A stretch of DNA of 7,251 nucleotides, from the NCBI GenBank assembly GCA_018665505.1, contig JABJCS010000060.1, positions 1-7,251 of the forward strand, read 5' to 3'. This DNA comes from Alphaproteobacteria bacterium. Its GTDB lineage: Bacteria; Pseudomonadota; Alphaproteobacteria; UBA8366. The notes beneath the pieces were generated by a model. The model saw only the letters and a program-made list of their open reading frames with translations. It searched no databases and was not told the origin of the DNA. Positions within the stretch are counted from its first letter, which is position 1, and each line of letters begins with the position of its first letter. Made by a program: the position numbers and the translations under genes. This document shows, piece by piece, positions 1 through 6,078 of this stretch.

Positions 1-1619
1 ATATGGTTGAGGCTTACTCGAGTCTCTATCACGCATGGTCCGTCATGAGCCATGGCAGCGGCGACAATCTCCTCGGCCTCGGCTTCGGTTTCGATCTTAA
101 ACCCTTTTGCGCCGAAAGCTTCTCCCCACGCAGCGAAATCCGGGTTCACTAAATCAGTCGCCGTCTTACGGCCGGGGAAACTACGCGCCTGATGCATACG
201 GATCGTGCCGTAGGCGTTGTTGTTGGAGACGAATATCTTGATCGGCACGCCATATTGGATGGCGGTCGCCAATTCGTTTCCGGTCATTAGAGCCCCGCCG
301 TCGCCAACAAAGACAATGATCTGACGGCCAGGGGTAGAGAGCCCAGCGGCGACCCCGGACGGCACGCCCGGGCCCATGGCGCCGACAGTAGCGCCGATGA
401 ACATGTTCTCTTGCCCCATGTTTAGGAAACGCGACGGCCAGCTGGAGAAGTTGCCAGCGTCGCAGGTGACCACGGCGTCCTTCGCCATGTGTTTATCGAT
501 GGCGGTCACCACATGGCCGAAGACGACGCCGTCGTTGGAGGAGACCGGCGTCCAGTTCATGACTTCCTTGTGGATGCTGTTCAGGCGCTGCACCCAGGCG
601 GCGCGACCGCTCGGCAGTTCACTGGCACCTTCGGCCCGCATCGCCTTGATAAACTCGTGTGGATCGCAGCCGATGCCCAATTCCGGTTGGAAATTTCGCC
701 CAACTTCTTCAGTGCTTGGCCAGACATGGATCATCGGCTGATCCGGTTTCGGTGCCCTTGGGAAAGTGAATCCTTGGCTCATCGAGGGGCCTATACGCTC
801 ACCTAATACCAGCAACAGGTCGGTCTCCTGCATGGCGTCGAGCAGCTCTTTCGGTGCGCGATTGAAGAGCCGGCCGGCGGCATTCGGGTGGCGGCTGTCG
901 AAGACATGAAAGCGCCGTTGCGAGGTTGCGACCGGAAGTTGGAACTCCTCGGCAAAGGCGGTGAAATCCGCTAGCGCTTCGGCACCGTGTAAACGTCCAC
1001 CTGCGATGACGAGTGGCTTCTCCGCTTTTCGCAGCATATCGAGTGCCTGTGCGGCGTCCGACGCGGCGGGACCCGTGATTGCTTTCTTGCGAGGGCCGAG
1101 CGGTTCGGCGTCGGAGGGGCCGTAGAGTAAATCTTCCGGTAGCACGACCACGACCGGCCCGGGCGTGCCCGCTTGTGCCACATGAAAGGCACGGGCCACT
1201 GCTTCGGAAATGCGCGACGGGTCGATGACCTCGATGACCATCTTCGCGGTGTCGGAAAATGTCTTGGAATAGTTCATTTCCTGCAACGCGCCGCGTCCTA
1301 ATTCGTCGCGCTCCGCTTGCCCGATCAGGAACACGACCGGCTCCGCGTCGTGGTAGGCGACATGCAGCGCAATCGCGGTGTTCATGGCGCCGGGTCCCCG
1401 GCTGATGATGCAGACACCGGGCTCGTTCCTAAGGCGCGCATGTGCCGCCGCCATAAACCCGGCTCCACCTTCGTGTCGGCAGACCACCAGCTGCATATGC
1501 GGGAAGTCGATAAAGGCGTCGGTCAGCGGCAAATAGCTTTCCCCCGGCACACAATAGGCGACATCGACCCCATGGAGGTCGAGCGTGGCGGCGAGAACGT
1601 GGGCGGCGGTATTGGTCAT
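1..1619 (-). CDS. Thiamine-diphosphate-dependent enzyme, acetolactate synthase-like (C-terminus cut by window edge)
   Basis: The minus frame is open from the ATG at 1619-1617 to the window edge, giving 539 residues of a family usually about 550 long, so only the tip is missing. Domains in order: PYR domain (about 1-170), central domain (about 190-320), ThDP/Mg-binding domain (about 370-525). The cofactor-activating glutamate is E50 in RHEGGAGF. GPGAMN is at 75-80. The metal/diphosphate motif runs from GDGG (439-442) to NNNAYG (466-471), with normal spacing. No frameshift was found in the full reading. An AGGA Shine-Dalgarno lies 10 nt upstream (1630-1633). Family members (COG0028) decarboxylate or ligate 2-oxo acids in the cytoplasm; candidates include acetolactate synthase and sulfoacetaldehyde- or oxalyl-type enzymes. 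The sequence does not fix the substrate. No small regulatory subunit gene is visible. It is divergent from the hydrolase at 1739. Confidence 0.93.
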   Translation of the reverse strand, partial: MTNTAAHVLAATLDLHGVDVAYCVPGESYLPLTDAFIDFPHMQLVVCRHEGGAGFMAAAHARLRNEPGVCIISRGPGAMNTAIALHVAYHDAEPVVFLIGQAERDELGRGALQEMNYSKTFSDTAKMVIEVIDPSRISEAVARAFHVAQAGTPGPVVVVLPEDLLYGPSDAEPLGPRKKAITGPAASDAAQALDMLRKAEKPLVIAGGRLHGAEALADFTAFAEEFQLPVATSQRRFHVFDSRHPNAAGRLFNRAPKELLDAMQETDLLLVLGERIGPSMSQGFTFPRAPKPDQPMIHVWPSTEEVGRNFQPELGIGCDPHEFIKAMRAEGASELPSGRAAWVQRLNSIHKEVMNWTPVSSNDGVVFGHVVTAIDKHMAKDAVVTCDAGNFSSWPSRFLNMGQENMFIGATVGAMGPGVPSGVAAGLSTPGRQIIVFVGDGGALMTGNELATAIQYGVPIKIFVSNNNAYGTIRMHQARSFPGRKTATDLVNPDFAAWGEAFGAKGFKIETEAEAEEIVAAAMAHDGPCVIETRVSLNH

Positions 1620-1738
1620 GGCGGTCGATTCCTATTTGTCGCTTTCTATATTTCTGAGATTACTATCTATTCCGATTAGCGGCGGTGAGTAATCCGAATT
1701 TTCAAAAGGAGCCCCGCCCGGACTAGGAGTGTTCAACG
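1620..1738. promoter_or_regulatory. Divergent intergenic control region between TPP enzyme and cysteine hydrolase genes
   Basis: This 119-nt gap separates two divergently transcribed genes, so it should hold both promoters. It is AT-rich between about 1634 and 1710. Ribosome sites are visible at both ends: AGGA (minus strand, 1630-1633) for the TPP enzyme and AGGAG (1725-1729, 9 nt spacer) for the hydrolase. A weak plus-strand promoter-like pair is TTGTCG (1636-1641) and TACTAT (1661-1666), but its 19-nt spacing is long, so I do not assign it firmly. The dyad at 1669-1699 lies between the two starts. Confidence 0.65.
1669..1699. promoter_or_regulatory. Candidate operator: interrupted inverted repeat
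   Basis: ATTCCGATTA (1669-1678) and TAATCCGAAT (1690-1699) are inverted copies matching at 9 of 10 positions across an 11-nt spacer. The half-site centres are 21 nt apart, about two helical turns, as expected for a dimeric regulator binding one DNA face. A further GATTA lies at 1658-1662, exactly 16 nt before the GATTA at 1674-1678, which is itself 16 nt before the inverted TAATC at 1690-1694. The site is roughly 40-50 nt from both start codons. No regulator gene is in the window, so the binding protein is unknown. Confidence 0.5.
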
Positions 1739-2413
1739 ATGAGCGATTACACGTCGGTCGAGGGTGCGATCCCTTTTGAGCCCTTGCGCGTGGACCTTGT
1801 GCCGGGCCGCACGGTCATCGTGCATATCGATCTTCAGAACGATTTTCTCCATGATGACGGGCATTACGGGAAAAGTGCCATCGACATCAGCCATATGCAG
1901 CGGGTGATCGATCCTATCAATGCGCTCACCGCCGAGGCGCGGCGGCGCGGCGTGCCGATTATTTGGACCCGCCACGGCACCAAGGGTGTCGTCGACGGTG
2001 GCCCGTTCATGCAACATCGCCCCTTCTTGAAGGATGGCGGTTTGCGCCAGAACACATGGGGATACGAGGTCTATGAGCCTCTGGGTGCGTTGTCCGACGA
2101 TTGGTATGTCGAGAAGACGCGGCTCAGCGCCTTCTTCAGCACGAATCTCGACGTCATCCTACGCGGCTTGAAAGCGGAGACCGTCGTCTTCACCGGCGTG
2201 CTGACCAACCAATGCGTCGCCGCGACATCGAAGGACGCGAGCTTTCGCGATTACATGCCGATCGTCGTCGAGGAATGCACCGGAACGACACTCCCCAACC
2301 TGCACGACCCTGCCATCGAGATGATGCGTGTCGGCTGGTCCGCCGTCTCGACATTGGACGACGTACTCGGGCAATTGGCGGAATTACCGCTCAGCAATTC
2401 GAGCGCGGTTTAG
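1739..2413 (+). CDS. Isochorismatase-family cysteine hydrolase
   Basis: This is a complete 224-residue cytoplasmic hydrolase, a normal length for the isochorismatase-like fold. The family's catalytic triad can be read directly: D31 in VHIDLQNDF, K126 in EKTRLSAF and C159 in GVLTNQCV. The last motif also carries the residues that normally form the cis-peptide before the nucleophile. Relatives cleave C-N bonds by a Cys nucleophile (nicotinamidase, N-carbamoylsarcosine amidase, biuret hydrolase, RutB) or, without Cys, the isochorismate ether. The Cys here favours an amidase or ureidohydrolase; the exact substrate is not identifiable. The ATG is supported by AGGAG 9 nt upstream. The gene is divergent from the TPP enzyme and shares the putative operator. 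Its TAG (2411-2413) overlaps the stop codon of the opposing cupin gene. Confidence 0.93.
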   Translation: MSDYTSVEGAIPFEPLRVDLVPGRTVIVHIDLQNDFLHDDGHYGKSAIDISHMQRVIDPINALTAEARRRGVPIIWTRHGTKGVVDGGPFMQHRPFLKDGGLRQNTWGYEVYEPLGALSDDWYVEKTRLSAFFSTNLDVILRGLKAETVVFTGVLTNQCVAATSKDASFRDYMPIVVEECTGTTLPNLHDPAIEMMRVGWSAVSTLDDVLGQLAELPLSNSSAV

Positions 2414-2820
2414 TCCGGCGCGTCGCAGGGCTCCGTGCCCATATCCGCCGGAATCGAGACTTCCAACAATTCGAACGAATCCGAGGTCGCGGTCTCGTTA
2501 TGCGGTGTGTTGCCGGGGATGTAGATCGAATCTCCGGGGCCGACACGCTCGACGCGGCCGCCGGCAAATACCAGATCGACCCAGCCACTCAACATGTAGA
2601 CGAACTGCCCCTCGCAGAGATGGATGTGCCAGCCGGTCTCCTCGGACAATCCCTGGGAAGCCGAAGTGATCTGCGCGCGGATTTTACCTTCGCTGGCTTT
2701 CGTGACGCCAAGCTCGCGATATTGCAGGAAATCGCGCCGTCCCGGCACCATGACTGGATTGTCGATTTTAGCGACTGCGATGTTGTTGTTTTGATTTGTG
2801 TTGGCTGGCTCGGCGCTCAT
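2410..2820 (-). CDS. Single-domain cupin protein
   Basis: This is a 136-residue small cupin. Cupin motif 1 is visible as WHIHLCEGQFVYMLSG (residues 64-79) and motif 2 as GDSIYIPGNTPH (96-107). The metal-ligand histidines H65, H67 and H107 are present, but when the motif is aligned on its HxH and terminal Gly, the usual glutamate position holds Q72, with E70 two residues earlier. Metal binding is likely but may be atypical. Residues 1-20 are polar and Asn-rich. I chose the ATG at 2820-2818 over an in-frame ATG at 2847 because GGGGAGAG sits 6 nt before it; the longer form would place that sequence inside the gene. It is probably last in the minus-strand series, 75 nt after the membrane-protein gene. 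Its role could be a small dioxygenase, isomerase or sensor; none can be chosen. Confidence 0.88.
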   Translation of the reverse strand: MSAEPANTNQNNNIAVAKIDNPVMVPGRRDFLQYRELGVTKASEGKIRAQITSASQGLSEETGWHIHLCEGQFVYMLSGWVDLVFAGGRVERVGPGDSIYIPGNTPHNETATSDSFELLEVSIPADMGTEPCDAPD

Positions 2821-2824
2821 GTTT

Positions 2825-2832
2825 CTCTCCCC
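2825..2832 (-). promoter_or_regulatory. Shine-Dalgarno site that decides the cupin start
   Basis: On the minus strand this reads GGGGAGAG, 4-6 nt before the ATG at 2820-2818. An alternative in-frame ATG at 2847 has no comparable site upstream, so the shorter 136-residue cupin is preferred over the 145-residue form. Confidence 0.6.
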
Positions 2833-2895
2833 TATATGCATTTTCATTATTAGTGCGAATGTTAGGAACGGCGCGGGTGCTTGGCAAGCGACGCG

Positions 2896-3411
2896 TTAGG
2901 TCAGATCTTCCGACGGCGCGCTCCGATAGAGATGAAAACAGCGCAGTCGCCAGCCCATAAAAATGCCCGACAGCATACCGTTGAAGCTGATATAGCTACT
3001 GGTCGCGGTCGGAATGGCGACCAACTCCGGCGCGGTCGCCGATTTGTAGCCCCAGTAGTAGCGAAAGGCGAAAATGACGACGATGAGACCGAGGCTTTTC
3101 CATTCGCCCGGCAGTCTCAACAAGCCGTGTTCTCGGTCGACTGCCAGACCATCGCTTCGGTAGGAGAACCAACCGAGTGCGCTGCCGATCAACACGCCGC
3201 CCACCCAAATCGAGATACCGATGCCGTTGGGCCCGAACGACAATAACGTGACGATCGACATGATGAGGATGGCGATCGGCAGGATTACGAGCCGTGGCAA
3301 TTTGACGACACGAGTCTGCGAGGCCTGCCAACCGAGCCACAGCAACGCCGCCAGAAGCGGCCACACCCAGAGCGGCGTGCGGGAGATGATTTCGATGATA
3401 CGGTCCATCAC
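2896..3411 (-). CDS. Small integral membrane protein with five predicted helices (function unknown)
   Basis: This 171-residue protein (170 if the ATG is used) has hydrophobic segments at about 13-28, 41-59, 64-83, 106-122 and 141-154, so it should span the inner membrane about five times. The start RTPLWVWPLLAALLWLG and the overall plan resemble the DUF6622 type of uncharacterised membrane proteins; that match is from memory and moderate. Positively charged loops after the first helix (R34, K37, R40) and near the C-terminus (R155, R157) suggest which ends face the cytoplasm. The frame opens with GTG at 3411-3409 followed at once by ATG at 3408-3406; no strong Shine-Dalgarno separates them. 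The LLM gene stop is only 9-12 nt upstream, so translational coupling is likely. No transport or enzyme motif was recognised. Confidence 0.82.
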   Translation of the reverse strand: MMDRIIEIISRTPLWVWPLLAALLWLGWQASQTRVVKLPRLVILPIAILIMSIVTLLSFGPNGIGISIWVGGVLIGSALGWFSYRSDGLAVDREHGLLRLPGEWKSLGLIVVIFAFRYYWGYKSATAPELVAIPTATSSYISFNGMLSGIFMGWRLRCFHLYRSAPSEDLT

Positions 3412-3420
3412 TTTGCGTGA

Positions 3421-4452
3421 CTACCCCGCCCGAACGGCGCGCGCGATCTCGCCCCATTTCGCGAGATTGGCCGGGTTCTCCGCAATCGACGGTTTGGCGA
3501 GATACATCACGACGCGGCTGGCGATGCCCTTGTAGCGCTCGATCAGTTTATCCGCCATGTCGTCCCAGCGAGCGATCAGACCGAATTGGTCGAGTAACTC
3601 GTCGCTCACCTGTTCGGCCAAAGCGTCACGGTCGCCGGTGCGCAGGGTCTCCGCCAGTTTGAGGCGCGTCCCCTCGTATCCCAAATCATCGAACTGGAAA
3701 GCGTATCCCGGCGTCGCACCATAAAAACCGATGGCGGTTTTCGCTTCCTTGGCGGTCGCGGCTCGCTCCTCCACCGTATCGCCCGCAACCGCGAGGACCG
3801 GAACGATCAGGTCGATATCGTCGAGGGTGCGCCCAGCGCTTTCCGCCCCTTCGGTGACTGCCGGGATCACTCGGTTTTGGATATACGGCATCGAGTGCAT
3901 GGGATGGACATGCAGCCCGCCCGCGACTTCGCCGGTCACCTTCAGCATCAGCGGGTTGACCGCCGACATGTCGATCCTGATGTCCTCAAAATCGTGGCGC
4001 GGCGGCGACCATTGCGGGGTCAACAGGTTCAATTTGTAGAACTCGCCATCATGGGCGAGGCGTTCTTCGCCGCGAAAGGCGCGGATCGACGCTTTCACCG
4101 CCAACACGTAATCGCGCATGCGCTTGGCGGGCTGCTCGAACGCGACGCCATAGCGGCGTTCGATATGGGGCTTCACTTGGCTGCCGAGTCCAAGCCGGAA
4201 CTTACCCTTGGTATTGGCCGCCAGCTCCCAGGCAATCTGCGCCGATACCATCGGGCTGCGCGGAAAAGCGACGGAGATGCCGGTGCTGTGATGTAAGCTC
4301 GGCGCGGCCTGTGCGGCAGTGGCGATCATCATCCAGGGCACCTGGCTCGCCTCGGTGAAGAGGATGCCGGAGGCGCCGGCGCCCTCCACATCGCGCGCAA
4401 GGGCCGCGATGTTTTCCCAGGAATCGGCCCGGGTCATGATGTCGAAATGCAT
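3421..4452 (-). CDS. LLM-class (luciferase-like) oxidoreductase, probable F420/flavin-dependent
   Basis: This is a complete 343-residue cytoplasmic oxidoreductase of the bacterial luciferase-like TIM-barrel superfamily. Typical elements are the N-terminal strand MHFDIMTR, GASGILFTEASQVPW (26-40), the central GISVAFPRSPMVSAQ followed by AWELAANTKGKFRLGLGSQ, and KPHIERRYG. The GRF/GLGSQ-type segment and the short C-terminal helices resemble the TIGR03617 (MSMEG_2256-like) group, annotated as probable F420-dependent oxidoreductases; I infer that subgroup from memory. Such enzymes use reduced F420 or FMN for hydride transfer or monooxygenation; the cofactor cannot be settled here, and no F420 biosynthesis gene is in the window. 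The ATG at 4452-4450 has AGAGAG 8 nt upstream. It follows the reductase gene across a 130-nt gap filled by a palindromic repeat, and lies just upstream of the membrane-protein gene. Confidence 0.9.
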   Translation of the reverse strand: MHFDIMTRADSWENIAALARDVEGAGASGILFTEASQVPWMMIATAAQAAPSLHHSTGISVAFPRSPMVSAQIAWELAANTKGKFRLGLGSQVKPHIERRYGVAFEQPAKRMRDYVLAVKASIRAFRGEERLAHDGEFYKLNLLTPQWSPPRHDFEDIRIDMSAVNPLMLKVTGEVAGGLHVHPMHSMPYIQNRVIPAVTEGAESAGRTLDDIDLIVPVLAVAGDTVEERAATAKEAKTAIGFYGATPGYAFQFDDLGYEGTRLKLAETLRTGDRDALAEQVSDELLDQFGLIARWDDMADKLIERYKGIASRVVMYLAKPSIAENPANLAKWGEIARAVRAG

Positions 4453-4477
4453 TTCAGAATCTCTCTAATTCTATGTA

Positions 4478-4572
4478 CCCCTCACCCCTCCCTCTCCCGC
4501 AAGGGGAGAGGGGACGTACCGAGAGGCTCGCTGTAATTCCCTCTCCCTTTGTGGGAGAGGGTTAGGGTGAGG
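4478..4572. repeat. Composite palindromic intergenic repeat with two perfect hairpins
   Basis: Two perfect 9-bp hairpins share the same arms, CCCTCTCCC and GGGAGAGGG: 4490-4498/4504-4512 with a 5-nt loop, and 4539-4547/4553-4561 with a 5-nt loop. They are enclosed by outer arms CCTCACCC (4480-4487) and GGGTGAGG (4565-4572), so the whole unit can also fold on itself. Short GTACC copies lie at 4475-4479, 4516-4520 and 4578-4582. Similar CCCTCACCC...CCCTCTCCC repeats are known to me between genes in many proteobacterial genomes (REP- or MITE-like). No U-tract follows either hairpin, so it is not a classic terminator, though it may stabilise or attenuate the transcript between the reductase and LLM genes. 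Confidence 0.85.
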
Positions 4573-4582
4573 AGAGCGTACC

Positions 4583-5647
4583 TCAGTTCATCCGCAGATC
4601 GAGGATGTGTTTTTTGTCAGGCTCCAACTCGCCCTTGTAGACCCGCTTCACGATGTCCGTGAGTGCGGCGTTAGCGGGCGTGGCCATACTAATCTCCGCC
4701 GCCTTGTCGCAAATGAAGCCGTTGATGTACTCAATCTCCGTGCGCCGTCCCTTGACCATATCTTGGCCCATGGAGGGGCGATGGGCGCCGCCGCCCGGCT
4801 TGTTGGCTTCCTTCAGGCGATGCTCGTCCCACTTGGCCTTGGCGTCGGCATCGCCTTCGCCTGCCTTGGCGATGATCTCGGGATCGATGTGGTGGATTTC
4901 CTCGAGTTTATATCCCAAGGCTTGGCCGACGCGAACGCCTTCGCTGCCAAGCTTGGCGGAGAAATGACGCAGCCCGTCGTCGAGCAAGATTTCCTTGCTG
5001 ATCATGCCGGTCGAGGCAGACATGCCGTTCGCCATGCCGTTGGTCACCAGTTTCGACCAGCGCTCGCCCCAGATGTTCTCCGTGGTATAGGCGGAGTCGG
5101 AGAGTGCCACGAGGGCGCGGATTTCCTCGGCACGATCCGTGATCCGGCCGTGGACCTCGCCGACCCGGAAGACCGTGTGGTTCTCGCCACTCTTACCGGC
5201 GGCGCGGCGCACGTGGCCCGCTTCGCAAAGGTCGACGGTGATCGAGCTGGCGATACAGCCGAGCACCCGGCCCCAGCCGACGATCCCGGCGATGGTTTCC
5301 TCGTTGATGCAGTTCTGCAGAGAGACGATATAACCGCCCGGCGACAGATACTGTTGGATCATCATCGTCGCCCAGGCGGTGTCGTAGGACTTCACGCAGA
5401 CGAAGGCGATGTCGAACGGTTCGGCCTTGGCGGTGGCCTGCAGCTCGGTGATGTGGATGGCGTTCACCGGCACGGTGAATTCCGGCACGTCGCGAATATG
5501 GCTGATCTTTAACCCGTCCGCCCGCATCTTCTCGACATTCTCCGGCCAGAAATCAATAAAGGTGACGTCTTCACCCGCTTGCGCCATATGCGCCCCGGCG
5601 TATCCGCCAACCGCACCTGTCCCGACAATCGCTATCCGTTTACCCAT
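4583..5647 (-). CDS. Ketopantoate reductase (ApbA/PanE)-family NAD(P)H-dependent dehydrogenase
   Basis: This complete 354-residue protein has the full ketopantoate reductase plan. The Rossmann motif GTGAVGGYAG begins at residue 9 (G9, G11, G14). FVCVKSYDT (82-90) and QNCIN (111-115; the usual Gly after QN is Cys113) follow. The C-terminal domain has WSKLVTNGMAN (K199 as the likely catalytic lysine, N203) and RPSMGQDMVKGRRTEIEYIN (290-309; S292 and E304 at the substrate-binding positions). It is about 50 residues longer than typical PanE, with the extra mainly a charged stretch around 250-285 before RPSMGQD. Family enzymes reduce 2-oxo acids with NADPH. The catabolic-looking context makes a specialised 2-oxo-acid or carbonyl reductase more likely than pantothenate synthesis, so I do not assign panE. 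The ATG at 5647-5645 has a strong GGGAG 7 nt upstream (5655-5659). It is the first gene of the minus-strand series. Confidence 0.9.
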   Translation of the reverse strand: MGKRIAIVGTGAVGGYAGAHMAQAGEDVTFIDFWPENVEKMRADGLKISHIRDVPEFTVPVNAIHITELQATAKAEPFDIAFVCVKSYDTAWATMMIQQYLSPGGYIVSLQNCINEETIAGIVGWGRVLGCIASSITVDLCEAGHVRRAAGKSGENHTVFRVGEVHGRITDRAEEIRALVALSDSAYTTENIWGERWSKLVTNGMANGMSASTGMISKEILLDDGLRHFSAKLGSEGVRVGQALGYKLEEIHHIDPEIIAKAGEGDADAKAKWDEHRLKEANKPGGGAHRPSMGQDMVKGRRTEIEYINGFICDKAAEISMATPANAALTDIVKRVYKGELEPDKKHILDLRMN

Positions 5648-6078
5648 CTCGCTACTCCCTCTCGTTACATGCCCGTCACGGGCTTTCCTGATAATTTAGG
5701 TCTACGAAGCGCGGCGGCGATATGTGGTGTTGCCGCCCGATGCGTCGCAGCGGTATATAAAATCGCGGAACAACCCCATGCACAGTATTACAATACCGCT
5801 GATTCAAGCGTCAGCGCGTGTTCGGTCCCATCGGGCCGCATTTGAATTGTGTATTCACGTGTTCAAGAACAGGGTGTCGTATAGCACAAAAGAGACAAAA
5901 TGTCGAATTGCCTGTATCGATAGATATTCTCTACGTCGGTCGGAACCGTGAAATTCGATCCATCGCGGAGTGGGAAATCGACATGCAGTCTGCACTCGTT
6001 AACCTTTCATGGATCTAGGTCATGAATCTCTTCGCAGCTACTAGTTGACATCAGCGATCTTGCGCGCTGCCGATGAAC
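5648..6078. other. Gene-free intergenic region, probable leader of the reductase operon
   Basis: The 431 nt between the chemoreceptor stop and the reductase start hold no convincing gene. Short plus-strand frames here (for example 5724-5951 and 5818-6018) have no good ribosome site or recognisable motif. The stretch is richer in A and T than the genes, notably at 5751-5763 and 5840-5935. It contains small dyads: GTATT/AATAC (5785-5796, 2-nt gap), TGAAT/ATTCA (5843-5857, 5-nt gap) and TGTTC/GAACA (5860-5871, 2-nt gap). A minus-strand AT-rich segment, TTTTATATA (5754-5762), could serve as a -10 region, but no good -35 partner was found. GGCGGC and GCCGCC at about 5713-5738 could form a weak stem. 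It probably contains the promoter of the minus-strand series. Confidence 0.5.
5785..5796. promoter_or_regulatory. Candidate operator dyad upstream of the reductase gene
   Basis: GTATTACAATAC consists of perfect 5-nt inverted arms around a 2-nt centre, about 140 nt upstream of the reductase start and just upstream of an AT-rich possible -10 element. The form suits a GntR-type dimer, but no regulator is in the window and short dyads arise by chance in AT-rich DNA. Confidence 0.25.

Noticed and set aside
1739..2413. Assigning rutB, biuH or nicotinamidase to the cysteine hydrolase
   Set aside because: The triad is shared by the whole superfamily and no substrate-specific signature could be recognised by eye.
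2101..2853. Plus-strand open frame of 250 codons overlapping the hydrolase end and the cupin
   Set aside because: The Arg/His-rich translation has no recognisable fold, and it overlaps two genes with clear motifs in other frames.
2996..3457. Minus-strand frame of 153 codons overlapping the membrane-protein gene
   Set aside because: It is a shifted frame of the membrane-protein and LLM genes, Arg/His/Gly-rich with no hydrophobic pattern; the other frame has five clean helices and a coupled start.
4607..5512. Long plus-strand open frame (301 codons) opposite the reductase gene
   Set aside because: It is antisense to a protein with complete family motifs. Its composition is what GC-rich third positions produce on the opposite strand, and it shows no domain or ribosome site.
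5818..6018. Short plus-strand frame in the intergenic region with a superficially protein-like C-terminal half
   Set aside because: There is no Shine-Dalgarno and no known motif, and the N-terminal half is unconvincing. It could be a gene remnant, but nothing proves it.
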